Origin: Asparagopsis taxiformis | Taxonomy: Eukaryota; Rhodophyta; Florideophyceae; Bonnemaisoniales; Bonnemaisoniaceae | Direction of reading: 5' to 3' | Assembly: GCA_030407315.1 (NCBI GenBank) | Contig: JALQPE010001388.1 | Coordinates: 1-16,701, forward strand | DNA: 16,701 nt | Part shown: piece by piece, positions 16,663 through 16,701 of the stretch | How the letters are laid out: each line of letters starts with the position of its first letter | Position numbering within the stretch: the stretch's first letter is position 1 | Notes under the pieces: generated by a model | The model's database searches: none | Seen by the model: only the letters and a program-made list of their open reading frames with translations | What the model was told of the DNA's origin: nothing | Translations under genes and position numbers: made by a program

Positions 16663-16701
16663 GGGGTTGGGGTTGGGGTTGGGGTGGGTTGGGGTTGGGG
16701 T
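16663..16701 (+). repeat. Telomere, (GGGGTT)n with one variant unit
   Basis: The G-rich strand runs to the 3' end of the window, as expected for a right-hand chromosome end. Order: three GGGGTT units, then GGGGT plus GGGTT (16681-16690), then GGGGTT and a cut GGGGT. T2G4 is the oligohymenophorean repeat type; spirotrichs use T4G4. The irregular pair could be a telomerase misincorporation or a base-calling slip. Confidence 0.97.

Noticed and set aside
1..16701. Transposon, defence island, CRISPR array or viral cargo
   Set aside because: I saw no direct-repeat arrays, terminal inverted repeats, transposase or integrase motifs, or toxin/antitoxin-like genes; the recognisable genes are eukaryotic housekeeping functions.

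Overview
This window is the right-hand end of a ciliate macronuclear chromosome, most likely from a peritrich (Oligohymenophorea). Four things point there. (1) The last 39 bases are G4T2 telomeric repeat. (2) In-frame TAA and TAG occur throughout conserved proteins, while every gene ends on TGA. (3) At conserved columns these TAA/TAG codons fall where relatives carry Glu (or Asp) rather than Gln, as in the peritrich nuclear code (NCBI table 30). (4) Genes are interrupted by tiny GT-AG introns of 20-25 nt. The left edge cuts through a gene and has no telomere, so this is a multi-gene chromosome, not a one-gene nanochromosome.

Layout, left to right: C-terminus of a P5/PDIA6-type protein disulfide isomerase (+, cut by the edge); an SppA/S49 peptidase-like gene with three introns (-); an unrecognised Lys-rich-tailed protein (+); a 240-bp spacer with an inverted repeat; a small coiled-coil protein (+); VPS54 of the GARP tethering complex (+); a gene joining a UFL1-like UFM1-ligase region to a calpain-like domain (-); tRNA-Thr(AGU) (+); a 766-aa unrecognised protein (-); a short unrecognised gene whose start codon lies 6 bp from that of its divergent neighbour (+); RNase H1 (+, one frame break); an adenylate-kinase-repeat protein (-, two frame breaks); a Tah18/NDOR1-type diflavin reductase (-, one frame break at a T6 run); an unrecognised last gene (+); about 225 bp of subtelomeric DNA; telomere.

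The genes are mostly unrelated housekeeping genes: ER folding, Golgi retrieval, UFMylation, RNA:DNA hybrid removal, electron delivery to cytosolic Fe-S assembly, and nucleotide kinase. They are not an operon or a cargo island. Packing is very tight, with convergent 3' ends 30-50 bp apart and divergent spacers of 6-153 bp.

Most striking are the glutamate reading of UAR, the UFL1-calpain fusion whose calpain part seems to lack catalytic residues, and several frame breaks inside conserved domains. One break sits exactly on a U UUU UUA slippery heptamer. Because several breaks are at short homopolymers, sequencing indels are the simplest explanation and must be excluded first.
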